From CAMFLJ01 sp963702555 (lineage in GTDB: Bacteria > Actinomycetota > Acidimicrobiia > Acidimicrobiales > Acidimicrobilacustridaceae): a DNA stretch of 64,000 nucleotides. The notes under the pieces are model-generated. The model worked only from the letters and a program-made list of their open reading frames with translations. It made no database searches and had not been told where the DNA came from. Positions 54,534 to 64,000 of this stretch are shown piece by piece (position 1 is the stretch's first letter; each line of letters begins with the position of its first letter). The position numbers and the translations under genes were made by a program. Where the stretch lies: contig CAVPCW010000006.1 of NCBI GenBank assembly GCA_963702555.1, forward strand, positions 499,665-563,664. The letters run 5' to 3'.

Positions 54534-56265
54534 TCAGCGGGTCTCGATCGGCATGGGCTGGAGGGTCTCCGCCTCGGCCTCGATCTCGGCGTCGTGACGG
54601 GCCTCGGCGGCGCGGTCGGCCTCGGCCTTGGCGGCGTCGCCCACCAGGATGCGGCCGCCCACGGGCCGCACCTGCGGGATGAGGAGGCTCATGACGGCGC
54701 CGCCGAACACGAGCAGCGCGGCCCACGCCAGGGCCCAGCGCACGCCGCTGGTGAGGGCCTGCTCGAAGGCCCGCTGCAGGGTGGCGACCTGGTCGGGGGT
54801 GGCGCCGGCGGGGATCTGCCAGTTGGCGCCCATGGCCTCGATGCCGTTGACGGCGGTGTCGGTGAGCCCGGCGGGGAGGCCGGCGGCGTTGACCGCGTCG
54901 ACCGCGTGGCTGGTGGTCTGGACGGTGACGAGCGAGCCCATCATGGCGGCACCCAGGGCGGCGCCGAGCTGGCGGGCGGTGCTGTTGGCGCCGCTGGCCA
55001 CGCCCGACTTCTCCATCGAGATCTCCGACAGCACCAGGTTCGTGAGCGGGCCCGAGGCGGCGCCCACGCCGAGCCCGAAGAGGGCGATCGAGGGGAAGAG
55101 CTGCCAGAACCCGACGTCGGGGTGGACCGTGAGGAGCAGCCCCACCAGCGAGAACGCCTCGAGGAAGAACCCGAAGCGCACCACGTTGGTGGTGCCGTAG
55201 CGGTGGTTCAGCTTCCCGCCGATCTGGGCGCCGACGATCATCATCAGGCCGAGGGGGAGCATCCACAGCCCGTTCTGCTCGGCGGTGAGGCCGTTGGCGC
55301 CCTGGAGGAACAGCGGGAGGGCGAAGAGCAGGCCGAGCTGACCGAGCGACACGATCACGGCGGTGACGAGGCCGTAGCGGAAGGTCTTGAAGCGGAGCTG
55401 GCTGATCTCGAACAGCGGGTGGCCGTCGCGGGCCTCCTTGCGCCGCTCCACGATCACGAAGGCGACGAGCAGCACGATGCCCAGGACGAACGCGAACGCG
55501 GTCACCGAGATCGGCATCGAGGCCGGCCACACGTCGACCGAGCCGACGGTGAGGGGCTCCTTCGGCGTCAGCCAGCCGTAGGTGGGGCTCTGGCTGAGGG
55601 CGAAGACGATGCCGAACATGCCGGAGGCGATCAGGGCCGCGCCGGGGAGGTCGATCGGGATGCGGGCGTGGCGCTCGCTGCGGCTCATCAGCACCATGGC
55701 GCCGAGCACCGCGAGCGGGGCGATGACCACGTTGATGCCGAAGGCCCAGCGCCAGGAGTGGTTGGTGGTGAGCCAGCCGCCGAGCACGGGGCCGAAGGCG
55801 ACGGCGGCACCCGCGGCCGCGCCCCAGGCGGCGAAGGCGGTGGCCCGCTCGCGCCCGTGGAAGATGCTGGCCAGGAGGGCGAGGGTGGACGGCACCATCG
55901 AGCGCGGCGCCGACGCCCTCGATGACCGCCTCGCCCAGGATCAGCCACCCGACCGTGGGGGAGAGGGCGGCGATCAGCGAGCCGACCCCGAACAGCGACA
56001 CGCCGATCACGAACAGACGGCGGTGGCCGAAGATGTCGCCGAGGCGCCCGCCGATGATGAGCAGGCTGGCGAAGGTGAGCGAGTAGCCGGCGATGACCCA
56101 CTCGAGGCTCGGCACGGTGGTGTCGAGGTCGCGCAGCATCGTCGGGATCGACACGTTGAGCACCGACGTGTCCATGGCGACGAGCACGACGGTGATGACG
56201 AGCACGCAGAGGGTGATCCACCGGCGTGGATCCAGCTCCCTCTCGATGTCGTCCTGGGGTGTCAT
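54534..56265 (-). CDS. MFS drug transporter, DHA2 (14-TM) family (one frameshift)
   Basis: About 577 residues. It starts with a short cytosolic tail, then WITLCVLVITVVLVAMDTSV followed by LNVSIPTMLRDL, motif A GGRLGDIFGHRRLFVIG, and the C-terminal AALGAAMMGSLVTVQTTSHA. A +1 shift near 55903 splits EGVGAA from RSMVPSTLALLASIF. A charged tail (AKAEADRAAEARHDAEIEAE) closes the protein. It diverges from a TetR gene over a shared operator, so it is a regulated efflux pump of unknown substrate. Confidence 0.9.
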
Positions 56266-56304
56266 GGCGCTCTTCCTGCAGCCCTGTCGGTAAAGTGGAA
56301 GGGC

Positions 56305-56333
56305 CGTTCCGCTTCCGGTTACTATACGGAACG
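56305..56333. promoter_or_regulatory. Operator between divergent MFS and TetR genes
   Basis: CGTTCCG (56305-56311) and CGGAACG (56327-56333) are perfect inverted repeats 15 bases apart. They enclose TACTAT (56320-56325), a -10 candidate for the TetR gene. This is the expected regulator binding site. Confidence 0.55.
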
Positions 56334-56343
56334 AGGATTCCGG

Positions 56344-57003
56344 ATGCCAACACCTGTGACGAAGAAACCAGAGCGCCCGCAGCGGGCCGACGCCCAGCGC
56401 AACCGCGCGCTGGTGCTCGGCGCGGCCGAGGACCTGTTCGCCGAGGCCGGCAACGGCGCCACCATCGAGGACATCGCCAAGCGGGCCGGTGTGGGCGTGG
56501 GCACGGTGTGCCGTCACTTCCCCACCAAGCAGGCCCTGCTCGACGAGGTCCTCACCGAGAGCTTCCGGGAGCTGGTCGCCGACGCCGACGAGGCGCTGGC
56601 CTCCGACGAGCCGGCCGTCGCCTTCGAGCGGTTCGTCCACCGCCTCGCCGCCCAGCAGGCCCGCCGCCGCATGCTGGCCGAGGCCATGGCCACCGAGCTC
56701 GAGCTGCCGCCGGCCGCGGTGGAGCTCAAGAACGCCATGCGTGGGGCCATCACCGAGCTGCTCGGCCGGGCCCAGGCCGCCGGCGCCGTGCGCGACGACA
56801 TCAGCCCCGCCGACACCGCTCTGCTCTTCGCCGGCATCGCCCAGGTCACGGCCGTCACCGGGGCCGACGCCGCCCTGCGCGACCGCTACGTCGCGGTCAT
56901 GCTCGACGGGCTGCGCCCCGCCGCCGCCACGGCGTTGCCGGGCAAGCCGCTGCAGTACCGCGACCTCGACAAGCTCCTGCGGAACAAGACCGCCCGGCGC
57001 TGA
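56344..57003 (+). CDS. TetR-family transcriptional regulator of the MFS pump
   Basis: A 219-residue TetR protein: QRNRALVLGAAEDLFAEAGN, GATIEDIAKRAGVGVGTVCR, HFPTKQALLDEVL, then a SACE_7040-like C-terminal domain (RRRMLAEAMATELELPPAAV, DISPADTALLFAGIAQVTAV). A Lys/Arg tail closes it. It is divergent from the DHA2 transporter, whose expression it probably represses. Confidence 0.9.
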   Translation: MPTPVTKKPERPQRADAQRNRALVLGAAEDLFAEAGNGATIEDIAKRAGVGVGTVCRHFPTKQALLDEVLTESFRELVADADEALASDEPAVAFERFVHRLAAQQARRRMLAEAMATELELPPAAVELKNAMRGAITELLGRAQAAGAVRDDISPADTALLFAGIAQVTAVTGADAALRDRYVAVMLDGLRPAAATALPGKPLQYRDLDKLLRNKTARR

Positions 57004-57016
57004 GCCGACGGCTCAG
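57000..57016. terminator. Hairpin between convergent TetR and cupin genes
   Basis: CTGAGCC (57000-57006) and GGCTCAG (57010-57016) pair around a 3-base loop. It includes both stop codons. Confidence 0.55.
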
Positions 57017-57504
57017 TCGGGCGTCAGGGGAGGGCCGACGATCTCGGCCCGGTAGGGCCCGATGGCAGCGAGGAGACGGGGGACGTCGGGCTCGGACGGG
57101 GGCGGGATCTCGGCCACGTCCGCCTGCTCACTCGTCTCGACGTGGAACTGCTCGAACCCGGCCGGCGTGAGGATCTCGATCAGCCTGGCCTGGTCGCTGT
57201 CGACCCGGAAGGTGTGGGCCACGTCGCGGGGGAGCCACGCCATCTCGCCGGCTCCGAGGGTGGAGGTCTCGTCACCGATCGAGATCGTCAGGGCGCCCTC
57301 GAGCAGGAGAAGGGCGGTGTCCTCGCCGTGGTGCACGTGACGGGGAGGGGAGAAGCCGCATGGGGCCCGCTGCTCCATGACGGCCAGCGCTCCGCCGGTG
57401 TCGGCGCCGGTCGTGACGAGCCGCAGGTAGGTGCCGAGGAACCAGCGGTCGCGTTCGTCGGTCTGGGTCTGGGTCTCGGGTGACGTCGGGGTGGTCGTGG
57501 TCAT
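57013..57504 (-). CDS. Cupin-domain protein
   Basis: A 163-residue single-cupin protein with MEQRAPCGFSPPRHVHHGED (metal His pair), TALLLLEGALTISIGDETST and MAWLPRDVAHTFRVDSDQAR with the second motif His. The N-terminus is Thr-rich. It may be a dioxygenase or a small-molecule binder. It diverges from a TetR gene over a short dyad, which suggests regulation. The ATG at 57504 has AGGAGGCTCCG upstream. Confidence 0.82.
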   Translation of the reverse strand: MTTTTPTSPETQTQTDERDRWFLGTYLRLVTTGADTGGALAVMEQRAPCGFSPPRHVHHGEDTALLLLEGALTISIGDETSTLGAGEMAWLPRDVAHTFRVDSDQARLIEILTPAGFEQFHVETSEQADVAEIPPPSEPDVPRLLAAIGPYRAEIVGPPLTPD

Positions 57505-57553
57505 CGGAGCCTCCTGGTCGGCGGACCCGTCGTCGATCGGGTCCAAGATGAGT

Positions 57554-57568
57554 GTAGTCAGACTCTAA
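57554..57568. promoter_or_regulatory. Dyad operator between cupin and TetR genes
   Basis: AGTC-a-GACT (57556-57564) sits inside GTAGTCAGACTCTAA. It is the likely target of the divergent TetR protein and lies in an AT-rich patch of the intergene. Confidence 0.4.
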
Positions 57569-57593
57569 TCAAGTGTCGCGGTACCTTGGCCGG

Positions 57594-58262
57594 GTGTCCG
57601 AGAAGGTGAAGACGCAGTACCCGCTGCGTGAGGAGAAGGCCCGTCAGACGCGCCGGGCCGTGCGCGAGGCGGCCCGACGGCTGTTCGTCGCCGACGGTTA
57701 CGGGCCCACCTCGATCAAGGCCATCGCGGCCGAGGCGGGCGTGGCCGTGCAGACCGTCTACGTCACGTTCGGCACCAAGCCGGCGATCCTCGCCGAGGTC
57801 CTCGACGTGGCCATCGCCGGCGACGACAGCGCCGTCGCCGTGAACGCCCGGGAGTGGATGGCACCCGTCTTCACCGCCCCCACCGCCGAGGCCCGGCTCA
57901 GGGCCTACGCCACCGGGGCGCGGCGCATCCACGACGGGGCGGGGGAGGTGTTCGTGGTCGTGGCCGAGGCGGCGGGCAGTGACCCGGAGATCGAGCAGCT
58001 CCACCAGACGGCCGAGGCCCGCCGCCGGGTCGGCGCGACCTCGGTGATCGCCGCGGTCGAGGAGGTCGGTACGTTGCGCAAGGGCCTCGGCACCGAGCAG
58101 GCGATCGACATCCTCTGGCTGTGGAACGGCCCCCTCGTCCACCGCCACCTCACCGTCGCCGCCGGCTGGTCCGGCGACGCCTACGAGGCATGGCTCGCCG
58201 ACGGGCTCGTGAGGGAACTGCTGCCTCCGGCGCGACGCTCCCGTGCGCGTCGGGCGGATTGA
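57594..58262 (+). CDS. TetR-family transcriptional regulator
   Basis: About 222 residues: QTRRAVREAARRLFVADGYG, PTSIKAIAAEAGVAVQTVYV, TFGTKPAILAEVLDVAIAGD, then an all-helical ligand domain (FVVVAEAAGSDPEIEQLHQT, GTEQAIDILWLWNGPLVHRH). The GTG at 57594 is preferred because TACCTT (57582-57587) lies six bases upstream; the GTG at 57573 would add seven residues. It probably controls the divergent cupin gene. Confidence 0.87.
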   Translation: MSEKVKTQYPLREEKARQTRRAVREAARRLFVADGYGPTSIKAIAAEAGVAVQTVYVTFGTKPAILAEVLDVAIAGDDSAVAVNAREWMAPVFTAPTAEARLRAYATGARRIHDGAGEVFVVVAEAAGSDPEIEQLHQTAEARRRVGATSVIAAVEEVGTLRKGLGTEQAIDILWLWNGPLVHRHLTVAAGWSGDAYEAWLADGLVRELLPPARRSRARRAD

Positions 58263-58283
58263 ACTGCGCCCTGCCCGTCCCCA

Positions 58284-58296
58284 TAGGCTCCCGGGC
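58284..58296 (+). promoter_or_regulatory. -10 element for a leaderless SDR transcript
   Basis: TAGGCT (58284-58289) is followed by seven bases and the ATG at 58297. Confidence 0.5.
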
Positions 58297-59073
58297 ATGG
58301 AGATCAACGGAGCATCCGCGATCGTCACTGGCGGTGCCTCGGGCATCGGTGAGGCCTCGGCCCGCCTGCTCGCCGCCAAGGGCGCCAAGGTCGTCATCGC
58401 CGACCTCAACGACGAGAAGGGCAACGCCCTCGCCACCGAGTTGGGCGGCGCGTTCTGCCACGTCGACGTCACGAACGTCGACGAGGTCATCGCCGCCGTC
58501 GAGACCGCCAAGGAGATGGGCCCGCTGCGTGCGGTCGTGAACTCCGCCGGCATCGGCGCCGCCAGCCGCACCATCGGCAAGGACGGCAGCTACGACTCGG
58601 CGTTCAACCTCGACTACTGGCGCAAGGTCATCGACATCAACCTGACCGGCACCTTCAACGTCATCCGCCTGGCCGCCACGGCCATGGGCCAGACCGAGCC
58701 CCTCGCCGACAACGAGCGGGGCGCCATCGTCAACATGGCGTCGGTCGCCGCGTTCGACGGCCAGATCGGCCAGGCCGCCTACTCCGCCTCCAAGGGCGGC
58801 GTCGTGGGCATGACCCTCCCGATCGCCCGCGACCTCGCCGTCGTCGGCGTGCGGGTGAACACCATCGCCCCCGGCCTGATCGACACCCCGATCTACGGCG
58901 AGGGCGAGGGCTCCGAGGCGTTCAAGGCGAACCTCTCGAAGGACGTGCTCTTCCCGAAGCGCCTGGGCTACGCCCCGGAGCTGGCCAGCATGGTCGTGGA
59001 GCTCATCACCAACTCCTACATGAACGCCCAGACGATCCGCGTCGACGGCGGGGCCCGCCTCGGCCCGAAGTGA
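58297..59073 (+). CDS. Short-chain dehydrogenase, HSD10/3-hydroxyacyl-CoA dehydrogenase type
   Basis: A 258-residue classical SDR: SAIVTGGASGIGEASARLLA (NAD binding), VIADLNDEKG (Asp that selects NAD), VNSAGIGAASRTI, VNMASVAAFDGQIGQAAYSA with SKGG (Ser, Tyr and Lys catalytic residues) and VNTIAPGLIDTPIYGE. The pattern fits type II 3-hydroxyacyl-CoA dehydrogenase (HSD17B10-like), acting in fatty-acid or branched-chain acyl-CoA breakdown. Confidence 0.9.
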   Translation: MEINGASAIVTGGASGIGEASARLLAAKGAKVVIADLNDEKGNALATELGGAFCHVDVTNVDEVIAAVETAKEMGPLRAVVNSAGIGAASRTIGKDGSYDSAFNLDYWRKVIDINLTGTFNVIRLAATAMGQTEPLADNERGAIVNMASVAAFDGQIGQAAYSASKGGVVGMTLPIARDLAVVGVRVNTIAPGLIDTPIYGEGEGSEAFKANLSKDVLFPKRLGYAPELASMVVELITNSYMNAQTIRVDGGARLGPK

Positions 59074-59147
59074 CACCGTCGCTTCGCTCCTGATCCCGCC
59101 CGTTCGGGCGAGCTGAGCATCGACGCTCCTTCTCGGAGGGGGAATCG

Positions 59148-59187
59148 ACGGCCCGGTCCGCGGTGTTCATCACCGGGACCGGGCCGT
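59148..59187 (+). terminator. 12-bp perfect hairpin after the SDR gene
   Basis: ACGGCCCGGTCC (59148-59159) and GGACCGGGCCGT (59176-59187) pair perfectly, with an inner CGGTG/CACCG stem. It lies in the 165-base gap between the SDR and DUF427 genes. Confidence 0.7.
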
Positions 59188-59238
59188 TGCGCGTCCGGAC
59201 CGATCGATCCCCCCGATCACGACCCCGAGGAGCACACC

Positions 59239-59523
59239 ATGGCGAAGGCCACCTGGAACGGCGCGGTGCTGGCCGAGAGCGACGAGACGGTGGTGGTCGA
59301 GGGCAACCACTACTTCCCGGGCGACAGCGTGAGCTGGGACTTCTTCCAGCCGAGCGACACCCACACGGTGTGCGGCTGGAAGGGCACGGCGAGCTACCAC
59401 TCCGTCGTGGTCGACGGCTCGGTGAACGCCGATGCCGCCTGGTACTACCCCGAGCCCAAGGACGCCGCGGCCGAGATCAAGGACCGCGTCGCCTTCTGGA
59501 AGGGCGTCACCGTCGAGGCCTGA
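59239..59523 (+). CDS. DUF427 family protein
   Basis: A 94-residue DUF427 protein: MAKATWNGAVLAESDETVVV, EGNHYFPGDSVSWDFFQPSD, THTVCGWKGTASYHSVVVDG and AWYYPEPKDAAAEIKDRVAF. The compact beta-tent fold has a conserved Cys and Trp in CGWKG. The function is unknown. GAGGAGCACACC precedes the ATG. Confidence 0.92.
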   Translation: MAKATWNGAVLAESDETVVVEGNHYFPGDSVSWDFFQPSDTHTVCGWKGTASYHSVVVDGSVNADAAWYYPEPKDAAAEIKDRVAFWKGVTVEA

Positions 59524-59532
59524 CGGCTCGCG

Positions 59533-59637
59533 ACCGGTTGCTGAGAGTGCGTTGTAGGCGCACTCCTGGCAACCGGTTCGCAGTTCATTCGCACCGGTTG
59601 CCGGAAGTGACGCCTGGGCGCACTCCTGGCAACCGGT
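59533..59637. repeat. Two tandem hairpin repeats (60-bp period)
   Basis: Units 59533-59577 and 59593-59637 each start ACCGGTTGC and end GCACTCCTGGCAACCGGT, so each folds into a stem with GGTTGC/GCAACC arms. In unit 1 AGTGCG/CGCACT adds an inner stem. They lie between convergent DUF427 and ABC genes and may act as a double terminator or a REP-like element. Confidence 0.7.
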
Positions 59638-59642
59638 CGGGG

Positions 59643-60532
59643 TCAGCGTTCGTCGGCGACGCCGAGCAGGCGGCCTCGGGTGAGGCTGCGGAACCCGGTG
59701 GAGAGCAGGGCGAAGGCGATGAGCCAGGCCACCAGTCCGATGAAGAACGCCAGGATCGGGGCGCCCGAGCCGAGCAGGGCGCCGGTCGACTGGCCGTAGG
59801 CGATGATGATCAGCGGGAAGGTCACCAGGCCGGCGGCCTGCTGGGCCGCCGCGGTGGACTTCACCCGGGCGGAGAGCCGCAGCACCAGCGACAGGGCGAT
59901 CGCCATGAACGGCGGCAGCACCCACAGGATCAGCAGCCACCACGACGCCGTCGGGAAGAACCAGCCGCCGACCTTGCCGCCGACGATCAGGTTCACGATC
60001 AGCGAGTAGAGGCCGAAGCCCACGATGGTCGTGATGTAGCCGGGCACCAGGCTGGCGATGAGCTTGCCCAGGTAGATCTCCTTGACCCCGGCGGGGGAGT
60101 GGGCGAGGAACTCGCCGGTGCCGCGCTCGCGCTCGCCGACGATGCTCGACGCGCCCACGGCGGTGGAGATGGTGAGGGGCACGACCACGGCGATCGGGGC
60201 GAAGAGGTAGACGGCGAGGACGTAGCTGACCTGGGTGGACGGGCCGACGTCCTGGGGCACGGCCTCACGGGCGGTGCTGGGCAGGAGCTTGAGGGCGTCC
60301 GACACCTGCTGGATGGCGTCGACGTTGCCGATGCTGCCGATGGCGAGCAGGAGGATCGTGGGGACGATCACGAAGAAGAACCCGCCGAGGATCACCATCG
60401 GCACCCAGAAGTCCTTGGACTCGTAGAGCTGGCGCAGCTCGGTGCGGGTGACGGTGAACATCCGCTCCCAGTTCAGGGCGCTCTTGCGGCGGGCGCGCTG
60501 GGCCTTTGCCGGCGGCGGGACGACGGTGGCGC

Positions 60533-60536
<4 letters not shown>
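59643..60536 (-). CDS. ABC-2 type transporter permease
   Basis: A 297-residue integral membrane protein with about six spans: a cytosolic start (RRKSALNWERMFTVTRTELR), first span VPMVILGGFFFVIVPTILLL, ABC-2 signature region SSIVGERERGTGEFLAHSPA and later spans including LIASLVPGYITTIVGFGLYS. It forms an exporter with the ATPase encoded just upstream, whose stop overlaps its start by four bases. The substrate is unknown. Confidence 0.88.
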
Positions 60537-61639
<1,103 letters not shown>

Positions 61640-61700
61640 ACGAAGCAGTTTCCGATCCAGGGGCCCCCACAGGATCACCGACGCACCCCGACCTCCGCAC

Positions 61701-61713
61701 TATCCTCGTACGG
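61701..61713 (+). promoter_or_regulatory. -10 element of the ruvCAB operon
   Basis: TATCCT (61701-61706) is followed by seven bases and the GTG of ruvC at 61714, again a leaderless arrangement. Confidence 0.5.
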
Positions 61714-62268
61714 GTGTTCGTGCTCGGCATCGATCCCGGCCTCACCCGCTGCGGGTACTGCGTGCTCGACGCGCCCGATCCCGGCACCCGCGGCACGGCA
61801 CGGGCACTGGCCCTCGGGGTGATCACCACACCGCCGGAGGCGGAGGTCCACCTGCGCCTGGCCGAGCTCCAGCAGGAGCTGCGGTCGCTCATCGCCGAGT
61901 TCCACCCGTCGGTGCTGGCGGTCGAGCGGGTGCTCTTCCAGGTGAACGTGCGCACGGCCATGTCGGTCGGCCAGGCCAGCGGCATCGCCATGGTCGAGGC
62001 CGTCAACGCCGGGTGCGATGTGGTGCAGTACTCCCCGAACGAGGTGAAGTCGGCCGTCGCCGGTTGGGGCGGCGCCGACAAGGAGCAGGTGCAGCAGATG
62101 GTCCAGACCCTCCTCGGCCTCCCGCGGCCGCCCCATCCGGCCGACGCCGCCGATGCCGCCGCGCTGGCGCTCTGTCACGCCGCCATGGCCCCGATGCGCG
62201 ATGCCGCCCGCCGGGCGATGGCCGCGCCGGCTCCCGCTCCTGCCCCGAGGTCGGGGGTGCGGGCATGA
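61714..62268 (+). CDS. ruvC: Holliday junction resolvase RuvC
   Basis: A 184-residue RuvC: VLGIDPGLTRCGYCVLDAPD with the first catalytic Asp, LAVERVLFQVNVRTAMSVGQ with the Glu, YSPNEVKSAVAGWGGADKEQ and HPADAADAAALALCHAA with the terminal Asp pair. It cuts Holliday junctions after RuvAB branch migration. It overlaps ruvA by four bases. The Ala/Pro-rich tail is normal in actinobacteria. Confidence 0.95.
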   Translation: MFVLGIDPGLTRCGYCVLDAPDPGTRGTARALALGVITTPPEAEVHLRLAELQQELRSLIAEFHPSVLAVERVLFQVNVRTAMSVGQASGIAMVEAVNAGCDVVQYSPNEVKSAVAGWGGADKEQVQQMVQTLLGLPRPPHPADAADAAALALCHAAMAPMRDAARRAMAAPAPAPAPRSGVRA

Positions 62269-62892
62269 TCGGCTCCGTCCGCGGCACGCTGCTCGAGCGC
62301 TGGCCCACCGGCGAGGTGCTGGTCGAGGTGTCCGGCATCGGGTACCGGGTCACCATCACCGCCGTCGACCGCCCTCGACCTGGGCGAGGTCGGCAGCGAG
62401 GTCTTCCTCCACACCCACCACCACCGCCGTGAGGACTCCGAGACGCTCTACGGCTTCCTCACCGCCGACGAGCGCATCGTCTTCGAGGCCCTGCTCTCGG
62501 CTCACGGCGTCGGCCCCTCGCTGGCCCTGGCCATCCTCGGGGTGCACCCGCCGGCCTCGCTGCTGCGGGTCCTGGCCGACGACGACCTCGCCTCGCTGTG
62601 CCTCGTGCCCGGCGTCGGCAAGAAGACCGCGGCCCGTCTGCTGGTCGAGCTCAAGAGCCGCCTCGACATCCCCGGCCTCGATGCCGCCGCAGTGGCCGGT
62701 GGGTCGGGTGCCGGCTCGGGCGCCGGGGCCGGTCGCGGCCCGGCGTCGCCACTCGGTGACGTGCGCGACGCCCTCACCAACCTCGGCTACGGCCCCGACG
62801 AGGTCGCCGAGGCCATGCGGGAGCTGCCGGCGGAGGAGACGGACACGTCCGAGATGCTGCGCCTCGCCCTCCAGAAGCTGGCGGCGGCCTGA
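62265..62892 (+). CDS. ruvA: Holliday junction DNA helicase subunit RuvA (one frameshift)
   Basis: About 208 residues: GSVRGTLLERWPTGEVLVEV, SGIGYRVTITAVDR, then across a +1 shift near 62373 ALDLGEVGSEVFLHTHHHRR, GFLTADERIVFEALLSAHGV and the helix-hairpin-helix LCLVPGVGKKTAARLLVELK. After a Gly/Ala linker, domain III (DVRDALTNLGYGPDEVAEAM) contacts RuvB. The stop overlaps the ruvB start. The gene is essential for junction migration, and the shift is probably an artefact. Confidence 0.93.
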
Positions 62893-64000
62893 TGGCGCGC
62901 GACGAGCTCCTCTCGCCGGAGCCCACCCCCGACGACTTCGAGACCGGCCTCGCCGACCTGGCCGCGGCGACCACCGACGGCCCGTCGGGTGCCGACCTCA
63001 TCGGCGAGGAGGGTGGCCTGCGCCCCCGCCACCTCGACGACTTCGTCGGCCAGCGGGAGCTCAAGGAGCACCTCGGCATCATCCTCGAGGCGGCCCGCCG
63101 TCGGGGTCAGTCGGTCGACCACCTCCTCTTCGCCGGCCCTCCCGGCCTGGGCAAGACCACGCTGTCGGGCATCGTGGCCGCCGAGCTCGAGGTGGCCCTG
63201 CACATCACCTCCGGGCCCGCCCTCGACCGCGCCGGCGACCTCGCCGCCATCCTCACCCGGCTGGGCGAGGGCGACGTGCTCTTCATCGACGAGATCCACC
63301 GCCTCAGCCGCAACGTCGAGGAGGTCCTCTACCCGGCGATGGAGGACTTCCAGCTCGACATCGTGCTGGGCAAGGGCCCGGCCGCCCGCTCGATCCGGCT
63401 CGACCTGCCCCGCTTCACCCTCGTCGGCGCCACCACCCGCACCGGCCTGATCACCGGCCCGCTGCGCGACCGCTTCGGCCTGGTGGCCCGGCTCGACTAC
63501 TACGACGCCGAGGAACTCGAGGCCATCGTCGTGCGGGCCGCCGGCATCCTCGGCATCGACGTCGACCCGGCCGGTGCCCGGGAGATCGCCCGCCGGGCGC
63601 GGGGCACGCCCCGCATCGCCAACCGGCTGCTGCGCCGGGTGCGCGACTTCGCCGAGGTGCGCGGCCACGGCGCCATCGACGAGGCCACCGCCCACGAGGG
63701 CCTGGCCGTGTTCGGGGTCGACGACCTCGGCCTCGACAAGGTCGACCGGGCCGTGCTCATGAACCTGTGCCAGCATGTTCGGCGGCGGGCCCGGTGGGCC
63801 TCGGCACGCTGGCCATCAGCGTGGGCGAGGCCGAGGAGACCGTCGAGGACGTCTACGAGCCGTTCCTCATCCAGCAGGGGCTGCTCATGCGCACGCCCCG
63901 GGGCCGCGTCGCCACGCCGGCGGCGTGGGCCCACATGGGCCTGGTCGCCCCGCCGAGCGCGCCGCTCGCTGCCGACCCCGGCCCGTCGCTGTTCGACCGC
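62892..64000 (+). CDS. ruvB: Holliday junction helicase motor RuvB (frameshifted; cut by window end)
   Basis: The reading begins MARDELLSPEPTPDDFETGL and shows FVGQRELKEHLGIILEAARR, Walker A LLFAGPPGLGKTTLSGIVAA, Walker B VLFIDEIHRLSRNVEEVLYP, sensor 1 TLVGATTRTGLITGPLRDRF, and the winged-helix region LIQQGLLMRTPRGRVATPAA. Two +1 shifts lie near 63770 (before SMFGGGP) and 63793 (before PVGLGTLAISVGE). The stop is beyond the window. It is the ATPase that drives RuvA-bound junctions. Confidence 0.94.
   Translation, partial: MARDELLSPEPTPDDFETGLADLAAATTDGPSGADLIGEEGGLRPRHLDDFVGQRELKEHLGIILEAARRRGQSVDHLLFAGPPGLGKTTLSGIVAAELEVALHITSGPALDRAGDLAAILTRLGEGDVLFIDEIHRLSRNVEEVLYPAMEDFQLDIVLGKGPAARSIRLDLPRFTLVGATTRTGLITGPLRDRFGLVARLDYYDAEELEAIVVRAAGILGIDVDPAGAREIARRARGTPRIANRLLRRVRDFAEVRGHGAIDEATAHEGLAVFGVDDLGLDKVDRAVLMNLCQHVRRRARWASARWPSAWARPRRPSRTSTSRSSSSRGCSCARPGAASPRRRRGPTWAWSPRRARRSLPTPARRCST

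Noticed and set aside
59533..59637. A CRISPR array
   Set aside because: Only two palindromic units exist, with no uniform spacers and no cas genes nearby.

Overview
The window is about 64 kb of very GC-rich (roughly 70%) actinobacterial chromosome. The gene set best fits the class Acidimicrobiia (Ilumatobacter/Iamia-like). Supporting content: F420-type luciferase-like oxidoreductases, a SufBCDSU system with SufU instead of IscU, a DUF222/HNH (13E12-type) protein, a homodimeric AceE-type pyruvate dehydrogenase E1, mycothiol-enzyme-like DinB folds and abundant TetR regulators. Lineage is inferred from gene content only; there is no rRNA gene, and I saw no tRNA, CRISPR array, insertion sequence or prophage.

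Layout. 0-6.5 kb: aldo/keto reductase (partial), dienelactone hydrolase, a DUF885 protein, then malyl-CoA lyase, a CitE-like malyl-CoA thioesterase/lyase and, on the other strand, a long acyl-CoA dehydrogenase that looks like methylsuccinyl-CoA dehydrogenase. Together these suggest the ethylmalonyl-CoA (or a related glyoxylate/malyl-CoA) route. 6.6-17.9 kb: a two-gene envelope unit with an internally duplicated membrane protein, an amidohydrolase, a MaoC dehydratase, MutY, assorted hydrolases and flavin enzymes, gamma-carbonic anhydrase, DUF2752 and two LLM oxidoreductases. 18-33.5 kb: a fragmented Fe-S assembly (suf) regulon: sufB alone; sufD-Rieske-sufC-pterin dehydratase; and, on the opposite strand, a second sufC with sufS and sufU. 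A 20-bp imperfect palindrome recurs just upstream of all three units. 34-42 kb: TetR/MFS efflux pair, small membrane proteins, a neocarzinostatin-like secreted protein, a VapBC-like toxin-antitoxin pair, an acyl-CoA dehydrogenase, and a structured RNA element with an exceptionally long Shine-Dalgarno sequence, a 14-codon ORF and a strong terminator. 42-54.5 kb: VOC protein, HhH-GPD protein, aceE, an RNase HI fused to a YpsA/SLOG-like domain, hyuAB hydantoinase/oxoprolinase subunits, an FSP1-like oxidoreductase with an SDR gene remnant behind it, msrA and an unusual diadenylate-cyclase-domain protein. 54.5-64 kb: MFS/TetR pair, cupin, TetR, SDR, DUF427, an ABC-2 exporter and ruvCAB (ruvB cut by the window end).

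Two window-wide patterns matter. First, many genes have a TANNNT -10 hexamer 6-8 nt before the start codon, so they are probably transcribed leaderless. Second, more than 20 single-nucleotide frameshifts interrupt otherwise well conserved genes (ruvA, ruvB, aceE, hyuA, mcl and others). Almost all are a single extra base. An insertion-biased sequencing or assembly error is the simplest explanation, and I annotate those genes across the shift.
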